DNA of 64,000 nucleotides from Streptomyces albofaciens JCM 4342 (GTDB lineage: Bacteria; Actinomycetota; Actinomycetes; Streptomycetales; Streptomycetaceae), in contig NZ_PDCM01000001.1 in the NCBI RefSeq assembly GCF_008634025.1, positions 1,354,001 through 1,418,000 of the forward strand, read 5' to 3'. Shown piece after piece: positions 25,471 to 33,901 of the stretch. Within the stretch, counting starts at the first letter, position 1. The number at the start of each line of letters is the position of its first letter. Made by a program: the position numbers and the translations under genes. The notes under the pieces were generated by a model. It ran no database searches, was not told the origin of the DNA, and was given only the letters and a program-made list of their open reading frames with translations.

Positions 25471-26781
25471 TCACTTCAGATTCTGCTGCTCCAGTTCCTC
25501 TTCCACTTCCTCCGGTTCGCGGCCCGGAGTGTGCAGGTCGAACTTGGTGATCACGAAGCGGAAGAGCACGTAATAGACGACCGCGAAGCACAGCCCGATC
25601 GGAATGATCATCCACGGTTTGGTGGCCAGCCCCCAGTTGATCACGTAGTCGATCAGACCGGCCGAGAAACTGAAGCCGTCCTTGACGCCCAGCGCCCAGC
25701 TCACCGCCATCGAGACCCCGGTCAGCACGGCGTGCAGCGCGTACAGCACCGGTGCGATGAACAGGAACGAGTACTCGATCGGCTCGGTCACGCCGGTGAC
25801 GAAGGAGGTCAGGCCCACTGACAGCATCAGACCGCCGATCTCCTTGCGGCGGTGCGGCTTGGCGCAGTGGGTGATCGCCAGCGCCGCGGCCGGCAGCGCG
25901 AACATCATGATCGGGAAGAAACCGGTGGTGAACTGCCCGGCCGTCGGGTCGCCCGCCAGGAAACGGTTGATGTCGCCGTGCACCGACGTACCGTCCGGCT
26001 TGGTGAAATCGCCGAACTGGAACCACATGAACGTATTCAGGAACTGGTGCATCCCGATCACCAGCAGTGCCCGGTTGGCGACGCCGAAGATGCCCGAACC
26101 GGTGGCGCCCAGATCCGTCAGCCACCTGCTGAAGCTGGTCAGCGCGTCACCGATGGGCGGCCAGACCCACAGGCACAGCGCGGCGAAGGCCAGCCCGACG
26201 AACGCCATGATGATCGGCACCAGCCGGCGCCCGTTGAAGAAGCCCAGCCAGTCCACCAGCTTCACCCGGTGGTAGCGCTGCCAGATCCAGGCGGCGAAGA
26301 AGCCCATCACGATGCCGCCGAAGACCCCCGGGTTCTGGAAGTTCGCCGGCGTCGCCTTGCCGCCGCCGTCCACGCACACACCGCTCCACTGCCCGGCCGT
26401 GGCGTACGCGGAGCCCGTCGCGCAGTCCTGCGGGAACTGGTGCAGCACCGAGTAGTAGACGAGGAAGCCCACCACCGCGGCCAACGCTGTCGACCCGTCC
26501 GCCTTCTTCGCCATACCGATCGCCACGCCGACGCAGAACAGCAGCGGCAGGCCGAGCGAGGAGTCCAGCAGCGCGCCGCCCGCGCCCGCGAACACCTTCG
26601 CCACGTCCTGCCAGCCCAGGCCGTCCGTGCCGAAGACGTCCGGCTGGCCGAGCCGGTTGAGGATGCCCGCGGCGGGCAGGACCGCGATGGGAAGCTGAAG
26701 GCTGCGCCCCATCTTCTGCAGACCCTGGAAAAGGCCCGCCGACCGCTTCTTCCGCGATGCCGCCGCCGCGTTCGAGCTCAT
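25471..26781 (-). CDS. nagE1: PTS EIIC, second N-acetylglucosamine permease
   Basis: A 436-residue EIIC paralogue of nagE2, with the same layout: LQLPIAVLPAAGILNRLGQ, CVGVAIGMAKKADGSTALA, FFPIMMFALPAAALAI and GVTEPIEY. A loop around residues 120-145 holds Cys residues absent from the paralogue (DCATGSAYATAGQWSGVCV), perhaps an external disulfide. Start at ATG 26781 leaves 225 bp to the divergent nagF, with a dre site between. No EIIB domain is fused. Likely works with NagF, as nagE2 does. Which of the two is the main transporter cannot be told here. Confidence 0.92.
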   Translation of the reverse strand: MSSNAAAASRKKRSAGLFQGLQKMGRSLQLPIAVLPAAGILNRLGQPDVFGTDGLGWQDVAKVFAGAGGALLDSSLGLPLLFCVGVAIGMAKKADGSTALAAVVGFLVYYSVLHQFPQDCATGSAYATAGQWSGVCVDGGGKATPANFQNPGVFGGIVMGFFAAWIWQRYHRVKLVDWLGFFNGRRLVPIIMAFVGLAFAALCLWVWPPIGDALTSFSRWLTDLGATGSGIFGVANRALLVIGMHQFLNTFMWFQFGDFTKPDGTSVHGDINRFLAGDPTAGQFTTGFFPIMMFALPAAALAITHCAKPHRRKEIGGLMLSVGLTSFVTGVTEPIEYSFLFIAPVLYALHAVLTGVSMAVSWALGVKDGFSFSAGLIDYVINWGLATKPWMIIPIGLCFAVVYYVLFRFVITKFDLHTPGREPEEVEEELEQQNLK

Positions 26782-26837
26782 CCGCGTCCTTTCGGCCCCC
26801 GGCCCGCAGCGGGCCGGCTCGGTACGTGCCGCATACT

Positions 26838-26853
26838 TGTGGTGTAGACCATT
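26838..26853. promoter_or_regulatory. DasR-binding (dre) site between nagE1 and nagF
   Basis: TGTGGTGTAGACCATT fits the dre palindrome with one central mismatch. It sits in the 225-bp divergent gap and may control both genes. Confidence 0.85.
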
Positions 26854-27006
26854 TGTGGTGCGTTTCGGGCCCCGGAAAGCGCTGCCGGGTGGTCGCCATC
26901 TTTCGCCAGACGGCGGACATGCGCCCGGGTAACTGGGCTGAACGTGCGTTACCGTGTGATCACCGAGCGGCACCGCCGCCGGTGGCCGAGACAAGCAGGA
27001 GTGGAC

Positions 27007-27240
27007 ATGGCCAGCAAGGCTGAGAAGATCGTCGCCGGGCTCGGCGGACTCGACAACATCGAGGAGGTCGAGGGCTGCATCACCCGCCTCCGCACCGAGG
27101 TCGCCGACCCCTCGCTGGTCGACGAGGCCGCGCTGAAGGCCGCCGGCGCGCACGGCGTCGTGAAGATGGGCACCGCCATCCAGGTCGTCATCGGCACCGA
27201 CGCGGACCCGATCGCCGCCGAGATCGAAGACATGATGTGA
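27007..27240 (+). CDS. nagF: PTS EIIB, GlcNAc-specific
   Basis: A 77-residue stand-alone EIIB domain. The phosphorylated Cys is in VEGCITRLRTEV, and the rest (ALKAAGAHGVVKMGTAIQVV) is standard for the glucose-type EIIB. It passes phosphate from EIIA to sugar bound in NagE1 or NagE2. ATG 27007 follows AGGAG by 6 nt. Divergent from nagE1 with a shared dre site. Confidence 0.94.
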   Translation: MASKAEKIVAGLGGLDNIEEVEGCITRLRTEVADPSLVDEAALKAAGAHGVVKMGTAIQVVIGTDADPIAAEIEDMM

Positions 27241-27639
27241 GCCGCTGAAGCGCTCTCCGTCCGGGGCTCCGGTCCGCGCCGTGAAGGCGGCGGGCCGGGG
27301 CCCCGGCGTGTGTAGGGACGTGTGGCGGGCGGGGTGGCGCGGGGTGCGCGGCGGTGCGGGTGCGGCCGTACGGGACGCGGCGCTACGGGATGCGCGGCGT
27401 GGGTGTGGCGGTACGGCATGCGCGGCACGGGTGCGGCGGTACGGGGATGTGGCAGTACGGGGCGCGGCGCCACGGGGCGCGCGACGCCGATACGGGTGCC
27501 GGTACGGCGGTACAGCGGTACAGCGGTACAGCAGCGATACGGCGGTGCGGCGTTACAGCGGTACGCAGGCGAACAGCCCCCACCGCGATCCCGACCGAAC
27601 CGGAACCGCCCCCTCTACGGAGCCGATAGGGTCGGAGCC
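27241..27639. repeat. 399-bp repeat-rich gap before rph
   Basis: Words of the type GGTACGGG, GCGGTGCGG and GCGGTACAGC recur throughout; at about 27503-27535 GCGGTACA occurs three to four times in a row with 8-9-bp period. No gene, RNA gene or clear terminator is seen. The rph promoter and ribosome binding site are at the end (GGAG at 27634). Confidence 0.65.
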
Positions 27640-28371
<732 letters not shown>

Positions 28372-28380
28372 AGCCAGGCC

Positions 28381-28410
28381 CGCGCCGGTCCGCGACGGTG
28401 GACCGGCGCG
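28381..28410 (+). terminator. Terminator hairpin after rph
   Basis: CGCGCCGGTCC pairs with GGACCGGCGCG over 11 bp with an 8-nt loop, 9 nt after the rph stop. No T-tract follows, as is common in this genome. Confidence 0.65.
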
Positions 28411-28506
28411 CGCCGCTGCCCGACCCGGCGCCGCCGGCCCTGTGACCTTTCCCTCGTGGGATCTGCGTCTCTAGGAATCCGGCGACCGGCCGCGCACCGT
28501 GGACCC

Positions 28507-28674
28507 ATGACCACTTCCGCTGCCACCGCCACCACCGCCACGGCGTCCGCCGCCACCGGGGCCCGGACCAGCACCGGCGGCCCCAAGGACGACTCCAGCC
28601 TGCTGGAGCACATCGTCGGCTGGACGCTCGTCGTCGTCCTGGCCATGCTGCTCACCCAGACCGGCCTGGTCTGA
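28507..28674 (+). CDS. Small single-pass membrane protein
   Basis: A 55-residue protein. The first 30 residues are Ala/Thr-rich (TTSAATATTATASAATGA) and the last 20 form one membrane segment, IVGWTLVVVLAMLLTQTGLV. A charged patch KDDSS precedes the segment. I do not recognise it. ATG 28507 is used; the in-frame upstream codons have no ribosome binding site. It stands between rph and a lipoprotein gene on the same strand. Confidence 0.55.
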   Translation: MTTSAATATTATASAATGARTSTGGPKDDSSLLEHIVGWTLVVVLAMLLTQTGLV

Positions 28675-28799
28675 CGGCCGGGGCGCCCGCCCCGCCCCCA
28701 CTTCTTGCCGCGCCCCTGTCAACCAAATCCGGTCCGGCGGCGTTATCCCTGGTACCGACGCACCATCCGCGCTCGGCACACCCAGGGGAGGACCGTTCC

Positions 28800-29210
28800 A
28801 TGGCCGTACGCCGCCGCACCGCATCCCGCCGCTCCACGACGACCACCGCCGCCGCGCTGGCCACGGCCGCGCTGGCCGCGTCCCTGCTCACCGCCTGCGG
28901 AACGGTCGAGAAGGCCGTCGGCTGCGCCAAGATCGCCACCACCTTCGCCAACGACCTGGACTCGCTCCGGCAGGACCTGGACAACGCGGCCGACAGCCCG
29001 CAGGCCGCCCAGCGCGCCGTCGACCGGCTGAACAAGGACCTCGGCAAGATCCAGGAGTCCACGGACGACCCGGACGTCCAGAAGGCGCTCACCGACCTGA
29101 CCAAGGCACTGGACAAGGCCGACGACGCGGTACGCGACGGCAAGGTCCCCGACCTCGACGGGCTCAAGGACACGGCCGCCTCGCTCACCAAGACCTGCAC
29201 GCCGGGATAG
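28800..29210 (+). CDS. Secreted lipoprotein with helical body
   Basis: A 136-residue predicted lipoprotein. An Arg-rich start and hydrophobic core AAALATAALAASLL lead to the lipobox LLTAC. Residues 40-130 are almost all helix-forming and highly charged (DLDSLRQDLDNAADSPQAAQ, ALTDLTKALDKADD), suggesting an antiparallel coiled coil. Three further Cys (in GCAKI and the terminal TCTPG, besides the lipid Cys) may form a disulfide. No family recognised. A ribosome binding site (GGGGAGGA) stands just upstream of the ATG. Confidence 0.8.
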   Translation: MAVRRRTASRRSTTTTAAALATAALAASLLTACGTVEKAVGCAKIATTFANDLDSLRQDLDNAADSPQAAQRAVDRLNKDLGKIQESTDDPDVQKALTDLTKALDKADDAVRDGKVPDLDGLKDTAASLTKTCTPG

Positions 29211-29250
29211 CCGCGGGGGCGGTGCGCCGGGTCTGGGGCCAGGGAGTGGG

Positions 29251-29289
29251 ACGGGGCGGGGCCACAACCGACGGGGCGGGGCCACAACC
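29251..29289. repeat. Two direct 19-bp copies, 20-bp period
   Basis: ACGGGGCGGGGCCACAACC is present at 29251-29269 and 29271-29289 without change, in the gap between the lipoprotein gene and rdgB. Confidence 0.85.
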
Positions 29290-29292
29290 TGA

Positions 29293-29330
29293 GCTTGGGT
29301 TCAGGCCTGAGCCCAGGCCTGAACCCAAGC
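29293..29330. terminator. Perfect 16-bp hairpin upstream of rdgB
   Basis: GCTTGGGTTCAGGCCT pairs without mismatch with its copy, loop GAGCCC. It lies 82 bp after the lipoprotein stop and 98 bp before rdgB; a terminator for the former is the simplest reading. Confidence 0.75.
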
Positions 29331-29367
29331 CCCGTGCGCCGGGTCGAGCCCGGGACCTGCGCGCCTG

Positions 29368-29424
29368 GATATCCGGGGTTCGCGTGCCTGGATAATCGGG
29401 GTTCACGTGCCTGGATAATCGGGG
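29368..29424. repeat. Three copies of a 22-23-bp unit directly before rdgB
   Basis: A GCCTGGATAATCGGGGTTC-type unit repeats three times (the first with TATCC for TAATC). The third copy runs into the rdgB start region and takes the place of a normal ribosome binding site. TGGATAAT words resemble -10 elements, so there may be tandem promoters. Confidence 0.75.
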
Positions 29425-29427
29425 CCT

Positions 29428-30030
29428 ATGAAGCGCCTGATCCTCGCCACCCGCAACGCCGGCAAAATCACCGAACTCCGCGCCATCCTCGCCGCCGCCG
29501 ACCTCGACGTCGAACTGGTCGGCGCCGACGCCTACCCGGACGTCCCCGACGTCAAGGAAACCGGCGTCACCTTCGCCGAGAACGCCCTCCTCAAGGCCCA
29601 CGCCCTGGCCCGGGCCACCGGCCACCCGGCCGTCGCCGACGACTCCGGGCTGTGCGTCGAGGTCCTGGGCGGCGCGCCCGGCATCTTCTCGGCCCGCTGG
29701 TCGGGCCGGCACGGCGACGACCAGGCCAACCTCGACCTGCTCCTCGCCCAGCTCTCCGACATCGCCGACGGCCACCGCGCGGCGCACTTCGCGTGCGCCG
29801 CGGCGCTCGCCCTGCCCGACGGCACGGAACGCGTCGTCGAGGGCCGCCTCGAAGGCACCCTCCGCCACACCCCCGCGGGCACCGGCGGCTTCGGCTACGA
29901 CCCGATCCTCCAGCCCCTCGGCGAAACCCGCACCTGCGCCGAACTCACCGCCGACGAGAAGAACGCCATCAGCCACCGCGGCAAGGCGTTCCGGGAGCTG
30001 GTACCGGTGGTGCGGGAGTTGTTGGGCTGA
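29428..30030 (+). CDS. rdgB: dITP/XTP pyrophosphatase (RdgB/HAM1)
   Basis: A 200-residue house-cleaning enzyme that hydrolyses ITP, dITP and XTP to monophosphates. Diagnostic parts: LATRNAGKITELRAIL with the phosphate-contacting Asn and Lys, ENALLKAHALARATG, VADDSGLCVEVLGGAPGIFS with the catalytic Asp, and GTGGFGYDPILQP. Length is normal. ATG 29428 has only weak Shine-Dalgarno potential because the tandem repeat reaches up to it. rph lies upstream, as in other actinobacteria. Confidence 0.95.
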   Translation: MKRLILATRNAGKITELRAILAAADLDVELVGADAYPDVPDVKETGVTFAENALLKAHALARATGHPAVADDSGLCVEVLGGAPGIFSARWSGRHGDDQANLDLLLAQLSDIADGHRAAHFACAAALALPDGTERVVEGRLEGTLRHTPAGTGGFGYDPILQPLGETRTCAELTADEKNAISHRGKAFRELVPVVRELLG

Positions 30031-30073
30031 GTGCGGGCGGGCGGCCGTGCACAGCCCGGCTGCCGGCCGTACA

Positions 30074-30119
30074 CATGAAGCAGCCGTCTCCTTCCGCGGA
30101 AGGAGACGGCTGCTTCATG
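30074..30119. terminator. 46-nt perfect palindrome between rdgB and the tRNA gene
   Basis: The sequence from CATGAAGCAGCC to GGCTGCTTCATG is its own reverse complement over 46 nt, centred on CCGCGG. It lies between rdgB (plus) and the tRNA (minus) and most likely ends both transcripts. A perfect palindrome of this length without a loop is unusual and could also extrude as a cruciform. Confidence 0.9.
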
Positions 30120-30122
30120 CTG

Positions 30123-30197
30123 TGGGCCCGGTGGGACTCGAACCCACGACACACCGGACCTAAACCGGCGCCCTCTGGCCAGCTGGGGTACGGGCCC
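30123..30197 (-). tRNA. tRNA gene with UAG anticodon and short variable loop
   Basis: A 75-nt cloverleaf on the minus strand. Acceptor stem GGGCCCG/CGGGCCC pairs fully, discriminator A, T arm GTGGG-TTCGAGT-CCCAC, anticodon arm GCCGG-TTTAGGT-CCGGT. The loop gives anticodon UAG, which reads CUA (Leu). The variable region is only 5 nt (GTGTC), whereas leucine tRNAs have a long variable arm, so identity is uncertain. The D stem is short (CCC/GGG). No CCA is encoded. Its 5' end is 7 nt after the stop of an HNH endonuclease gene, and a possible promoter lies within that gene's end. Confidence 0.85.
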
Positions 30198-30204
30198 GCG
30201 GCGC

Positions 30205-31077
30205 CTACTGTACTGTGCCCGGTCGCGCGGCCGTCAGGGGATCTTGGGTTCGGGCGGTCCGCCGCCCGAACGTGCGGGTCTGGCTGTGGCACGAGGGGCA
30301 CAGATAGCGCAGGTTCCCGATCCGGTCGTCGAGCGGGTCCCCGTTGATGTGGTCGATCTCCAGGACCAGCCGCTTGCCCTGCCAGGAGTCGCCCAGACCG
30401 CAGGCGCCGCACAGCCGGGGAACCGCCCTGTCGTCCAAGGCGCGGCGCAGCAGGGACGTCTTCGTCCGGCGGGAGCCCGGCGCCCGGCGCCGGAGGATGT
30501 CGTCGGCGGGTCTGCGGGCCGGGGAGGGACGGCCGCGGCCGTGGCCCTGTCCGGTGAAGTGCGCGGTCGACAGACCGTAGGCCGTGACGCTCCGGTCCAG
30601 GAGCCGCCGGGAGGCGGTGGTGACGGGGCGGCCGAGCAGCCGGAGTGTCGCGGCCCGGCTTCTCGAACCGGCCACGGCGGCGGTGAGTTCGTCGCGCGGC
30701 AACAGCTCTCCGCGGGCGCCGCGCCCGGCGAAATGCGCCGTGCTGATACCGAAGCGCGTCAGCTTCTCGCGGATGTGGCTGTAGGCGCTGTCGTACGGTG
30801 GGACGCCCAGGTGCTCCAGGACGTCCCGAATGCTGCGCGCCTCTGCGGTGGCTTCCTCCAGGCGCTCCTTGGTGTACGTCTGCGGTGGCCGCCGAGGCAA
30901 CTCTTCCGGAGCGAAATGCGTGGTGTCGATGCCGTAGTGCGCCAGGCGGCGGCGCAGATAGCGGAGAGTGGCGCTGCCCGGAGGCGTGCCCAGGCGGCGG
31001 AGCATGTCCACCGGGCCGGTGGACACCGCGGCCGTACGGGCGAGCAGCTCGCGGGTGTACCGCCGGCGGGCCGTCAC
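30205..31077 (-). CDS. HNH endonuclease with three HTH-like repeat modules
   Basis: A 290-residue protein. The C-terminal HNH domain has CGACGLG, then EIDHINGDPLDDRIGNLRYL and CPSCHS: two zinc Cys pairs around the catalytic His and Asn. The first about 185 residues are three degenerate repeats of about 55-60 residues, each opening with YTRELL-, YTKERL- or LLPRDEL-like sequence, containing a LRRLG/LEHLG/LRLLG helix and ending in GIDTTHFA, GISTAHFAG or GLSTAHFTG; they probably bind DNA. The GTG overlaps the stop of the upstream HNH gene (GTGA). The stop is 7 nt from the tRNA 5' end. Target unknown; a mobile-type nuclease is possible. Confidence 0.85.
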   Translation of the reverse strand: MTARRRYTRELLARTAAVSTGPVDMLRRLGTPPGSATLRYLRRRLAHYGIDTTHFAPEELPRRPPQTYTKERLEEATAEARSIRDVLEHLGVPPYDSAYSHIREKLTRFGISTAHFAGRGARGELLPRDELTAAVAGSRSRAATLRLLGRPVTTASRRLLDRSVTAYGLSTAHFTGQGHGRGRPSPARRPADDILRRRAPGSRRTKTSLLRRALDDRAVPRLCGACGLGDSWQGKRLVLEIDHINGDPLDDRIGNLRYLCPSCHSQTRTFGRRTARTQDPLTAARPGTVQ

Positions 31078-31712
31078 GGCAGGCGCCTGTGCGGCTCGCG
31101 CCGTTTGCGGCCGCGGTAGGTGTCCGTGACGGCATGGCAGTTGGGGCACAGGAGGCGCAGGTTGGCCGGGCGGTTGTCCCACCAGTCGCCGTTGCGGTGA
31201 TCGACCTCCAGGCGCAGGGGCCGCCCGTTCCACACCGGGCCCGTGCCGCACATCGCGCACCGCTCCCGCACTCCCCGGAGCAGCAGGGCTCTGCGCAGCC
31301 GGTTGCCGGGCAACCGGCCCTCGGACGGTGACCCCAGGACCAGCCGGTCGGCGACCGGGCGCTGCGGCCGTCTGGGACGTGCGGACGTGAAGTGGTCCGT
31401 GCACAGGCCCAGTTCGGAAATCCGGCGGGCGATGTGGGCCTGGTTGCCGCCCACGGGGTGGATGCCGAGGCGGCGTACGACCTCGGCGGTGCTGTGGGAC
31501 AGGGCCACCGCCTCGCGGAGCGCGGTCTCGGAGTGGCGGACGGCCCCGGACGTGAAGTGCGCGGTGTCGATGCCCTCTTCGGCCATCCGACGGCTGATGT
31601 AGCACCGGACGCTGCGTGTCGGAGTGCTTCCGCAGTGGCGTGCGGCTTCCGCGTACGAACTCGAAGCGCGCGCGGCCTCGATGAGCAACTCGCGCGTGTA
31701 TTTCCTTCCCAT
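31074..31712 (-). CDS. HNH endonuclease with two HTH-like repeat modules
   Basis: A 212-residue relative of the downstream gene. Two N-terminal modules (YTRELLIEAARASSSYAEAA to GIDTAHFTSG, and ALREAVALSHSTAEVVRRLG to GLCTDHFTSA) precede an HNH domain with CAMCGTG, EVDHRNGDWWDNRPANLRLL and CPNCHA. Start at ATG 31712 gives MGRKYTRELL with a GGGGG run upstream; earlier codons are not conserved-looking. It is the first gene of a two-gene unit leading into the tRNA. The pair probably arose by duplication with gain or loss of one module. Confidence 0.85.
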   Translation of the reverse strand: MGRKYTRELLIEAARASSSYAEAARHCGSTPTRSVRCYISRRMAEEGIDTAHFTSGAVRHSETALREAVALSHSTAEVVRRLGIHPVGGNQAHIARRISELGLCTDHFTSARPRRPQRPVADRLVLGSPSEGRLPGNRLRRALLLRGVRERCAMCGTGPVWNGRPLRLEVDHRNGDWWDNRPANLRLLCPNCHAVTDTYRGRKRREPHRRLP

Positions 31713-31806
31713 GGCCCCCGATTCCCCCGATAACGCTTCTCGGGCGCGAGTAGCGCCTTCGAACACTTCAACGACCACCTCCCCGCCCAGTTACGCCACC
31801 CAGCCC

Positions 31807-31852
31807 AAAAAACGACCGCGGCCCCCGCCCGGCAAAGGGCGAAGGCCGCGGT
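31807..31852 (-). terminator. Intrinsic terminator of the MFS gene
   Basis: On the minus strand, a 9-bp stem ACCGCGGCC with an inner 5-bp stem and loop is followed by CG and six T residues. This is a textbook Rho-independent terminator, 22 bp past the MFS stop. Confidence 0.92.
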
Positions 31853-31873
31853 GCGAAAGCTCTGCGGGGCGTA

Positions 31874-33412
31874 TCAGAACCGAGGATCCGGCGACTGCGC
31901 CGTAACGATCTCCACGGCTTCCTCCTTGGTGGCCACGGCGGGCGGGGAGCCTTCCAGGGGCTGCTGGGCGGTTTCCTTCATGCAGGCCACGGCGATGGCG
32001 CCTACCAGGGCGGCGGCCATCGCGTAGTACGCGGGGACCATGTCGTTGCCGCCGGCGGCGTCCATGAGGGCGGTGATGACCAGGGGGGTGGTGCCGCCGA
32101 AGAGGGAGACGGCGAGGTTGTAGCCGATGGACAGGGAGCCGTAGCGGACGCTGGTGGGGAAGAGGGCCGGCAGGGCGGCGGACATGGTGCCCAGGAGGCA
32201 GACCAGGCAGAGGCCCAGGATCAGCATGCCGGGGATGATCGCGGCCAGGCTGCCCGCCTTGACCAGCAGGAACGCGGGGACGGAGAGGAGGAAGAAGCCC
32301 AGCATGCCGGTCATGAGCAGGGGCTTGCGGCCGAAGCGGTCGTTGAGCTTGCCGACGGAGCTGATGATGCACATCAGGACGACCATGGTGCCGATGACGA
32401 TCAGCAGACCGTGCGCCTCGTCGTAGTGGAGGGTGTCGGTCAGGTAGGTCGGCATGTAGGAGAGCAGCATGTAGTGGCAGATGTTGTACGCGCCGACGAG
32501 GGCGATGCACAGGATCAGCATGGGCCACTGCTGCGCGAAGATCTCGCTGAGCTTCTTCTTGGGGGCGTTCTCGGAGAGGTGGGAGAACTCGGACTCCGTC
32601 TCGGTGACGGTCGCTTCGCCGTTGTGGGTCTGGGCGGCTTCCAGCTTCTGGAAGGCGGGGGTCTCGTCAAGCTTCATCCGCAGGTAGAGACCGACCAGGC
32701 CGAGCGGCCCGGCGACCAGGAACGGGATGCGCCAGCCCCAGTCGTGCATGGTCTCGCCGCCGAGCGTGGTGTTGAGGATCAGGACCAGGCCGGCGGCGCC
32801 GGTGTAGCCGGCCAGGGTGCCCATCTCCAGGAAGCTGCCGAAGAAGCCGCGCTTCTTGTCGGGCGCGTACTCGGCGATGAACGTCGAGGCGCCGCCGTAC
32901 TCACCGCCGGTGGAGAAGCCCTGGATCATACGGAAGACGATCAGCAGGATGGGGGACCACAGGCCGATGGTGGCGTAGGAAGGGATCAGGCCGATGCACA
33001 GGGTGCCCGCGGCCATCATGATCATGGTGAGTGCGAGGACCTTCTTGCGGCCGATACGGTCGCCGAGCGGCCCGAAGAACGCGCCGCCGATGGGACGCAC
33101 GAGGAAGGCGACGGCGAAGGTGGCGAACGAGGACAGCAGGCTGACCGTGTCGCTGCCGCCCGGGAAGAACACCTTGCCGATGGTGACCGCGAGGTAGCTG
33201 TAGATGCCGAAGTCGAACCATTCCATGGCGTTTCCGAGCGCGGCGGCCTTCACGGCGCGTTTGACGACGCGCTCGTCGGTCACCGTGATGTCGGTGCGCC
33301 GCAGCCGGGGGTTGCGGCGGCGGGCGACGGCCCGGAAGAGGTTTCTGTGGCGTTTGAACGCCTCCGGGTCCCGGTCGGTCGCGGGTTCGGCTTCGGTGCT
33401 GCCGGTCGGCAC
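31874..33412 (-). CDS. MFS transporter, ProP-like (osmolyte/metabolite:H+ symporter)
   Basis: A 512-residue MFS protein with 12 predicted segments. It matches the metabolite:H+ symporter group: GNAMEWFDFGIYSYLAVTIG in the first segment, RPIGGAFFGPLGDRIGRKK in the loop between segments 2 and 3, and FRMIQGFSTGGEYGGASTFI. The closest well-known pattern is proline/betaine transporter ProP; citrate or shikimate carriers are alternatives. A 55-residue basic N-terminal extension precedes the first segment. The start is GTG at 33412 with AGAGGA about 10 nt upstream. It is a single-gene unit with a strong terminator. Confidence 0.9.
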   Translation of the reverse strand: MPTGSTEAEPATDRDPEAFKRHRNLFRAVARRRNPRLRRTDITVTDERVVKRAVKAAALGNAMEWFDFGIYSYLAVTIGKVFFPGGSDTVSLLSSFATFAVAFLVRPIGGAFFGPLGDRIGRKKVLALTMIMMAAGTLCIGLIPSYATIGLWSPILLIVFRMIQGFSTGGEYGGASTFIAEYAPDKKRGFFGSFLEMGTLAGYTGAAGLVLILNTTLGGETMHDWGWRIPFLVAGPLGLVGLYLRMKLDETPAFQKLEAAQTHNGEATVTETESEFSHLSENAPKKKLSEIFAQQWPMLILCIALVGAYNICHYMLLSYMPTYLTDTLHYDEAHGLLIVIGTMVVLMCIISSVGKLNDRFGRKPLLMTGMLGFFLLSVPAFLLVKAGSLAAIIPGMLILGLCLVCLLGTMSAALPALFPTSVRYGSLSIGYNLAVSLFGGTTPLVITALMDAAGGNDMVPAYYAMAAALVGAIAVACMKETAQQPLEGSPPAVATKEEAVEIVTAQSPDPRF

Positions 33413-33901
33413 GAGTCGAGTCCTCTCGGTCGGTCAGCGCGCTCGATGCGCGGCAGGGGGTCGCAGCTGTCGTGGGCGGCCTCTCGGCCGGCTCGGCCGT
33501 CGGCGGCCGTCATGATCACCCGAAGGTGGTCGTACGACAGGTGCGCCTGCGCACTGGAGCGCGACTCAAACCACTCTGACCCCACAACGCGATGTACGTC
33601 ACGTGACATGCGCCGTCCGGCGCAGCGGTTTCTCCCGGTTTCGGGCTGGTTCTCACCAGGGGTGCGACGGCCGCTGTTACAGGACTGGTACAAAGCCGAG
33701 TGGTCACCGCAGCGTCCGGGCAATCAGCCTGTGTGGCGGGGAGGGGAAAGTTACGGGTATCGAAACCGCCCTTATGCTCCGAACCGTTCGCTCTGCGGAC
33801 ACCTCGCGTATGTGTCCCCCGTTTCGCGCGCGCGTGACGCGTTCGGCCGCGGTGGCCCGTTCTGCGCCGGCGCGGGGCCGCTGCCCCGGAAGGAGAAGTT
33901 C
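33413..33901. promoter_or_regulatory. 489-bp divergent regulatory gap
   Basis: No gene seen. GTCACGTGAC at 33598-33607 is a perfect 10-bp palindrome in an AT-richer stretch about 190 bp before the MFS start, a candidate operator. On the other side, TATGCT at 33773-33778 could be a -10 element for the secreted-protein/kinase operon. AGGAG at about 33890 is that gene's ribosome binding site. Confidence 0.45.

Noticed and set aside
26782..27153. Extension of nagE1 upstream to 27153
   Set aside because: The extra 124 codons run antisense into nagF and across the dre site; the EIIC family starts near ATG 26781.
30031..30204. Phage attachment site at the tRNA 3' end
   Set aside because: No integrase gene and no second copy of the tRNA 3' end are present in the window, so there is no direct support.
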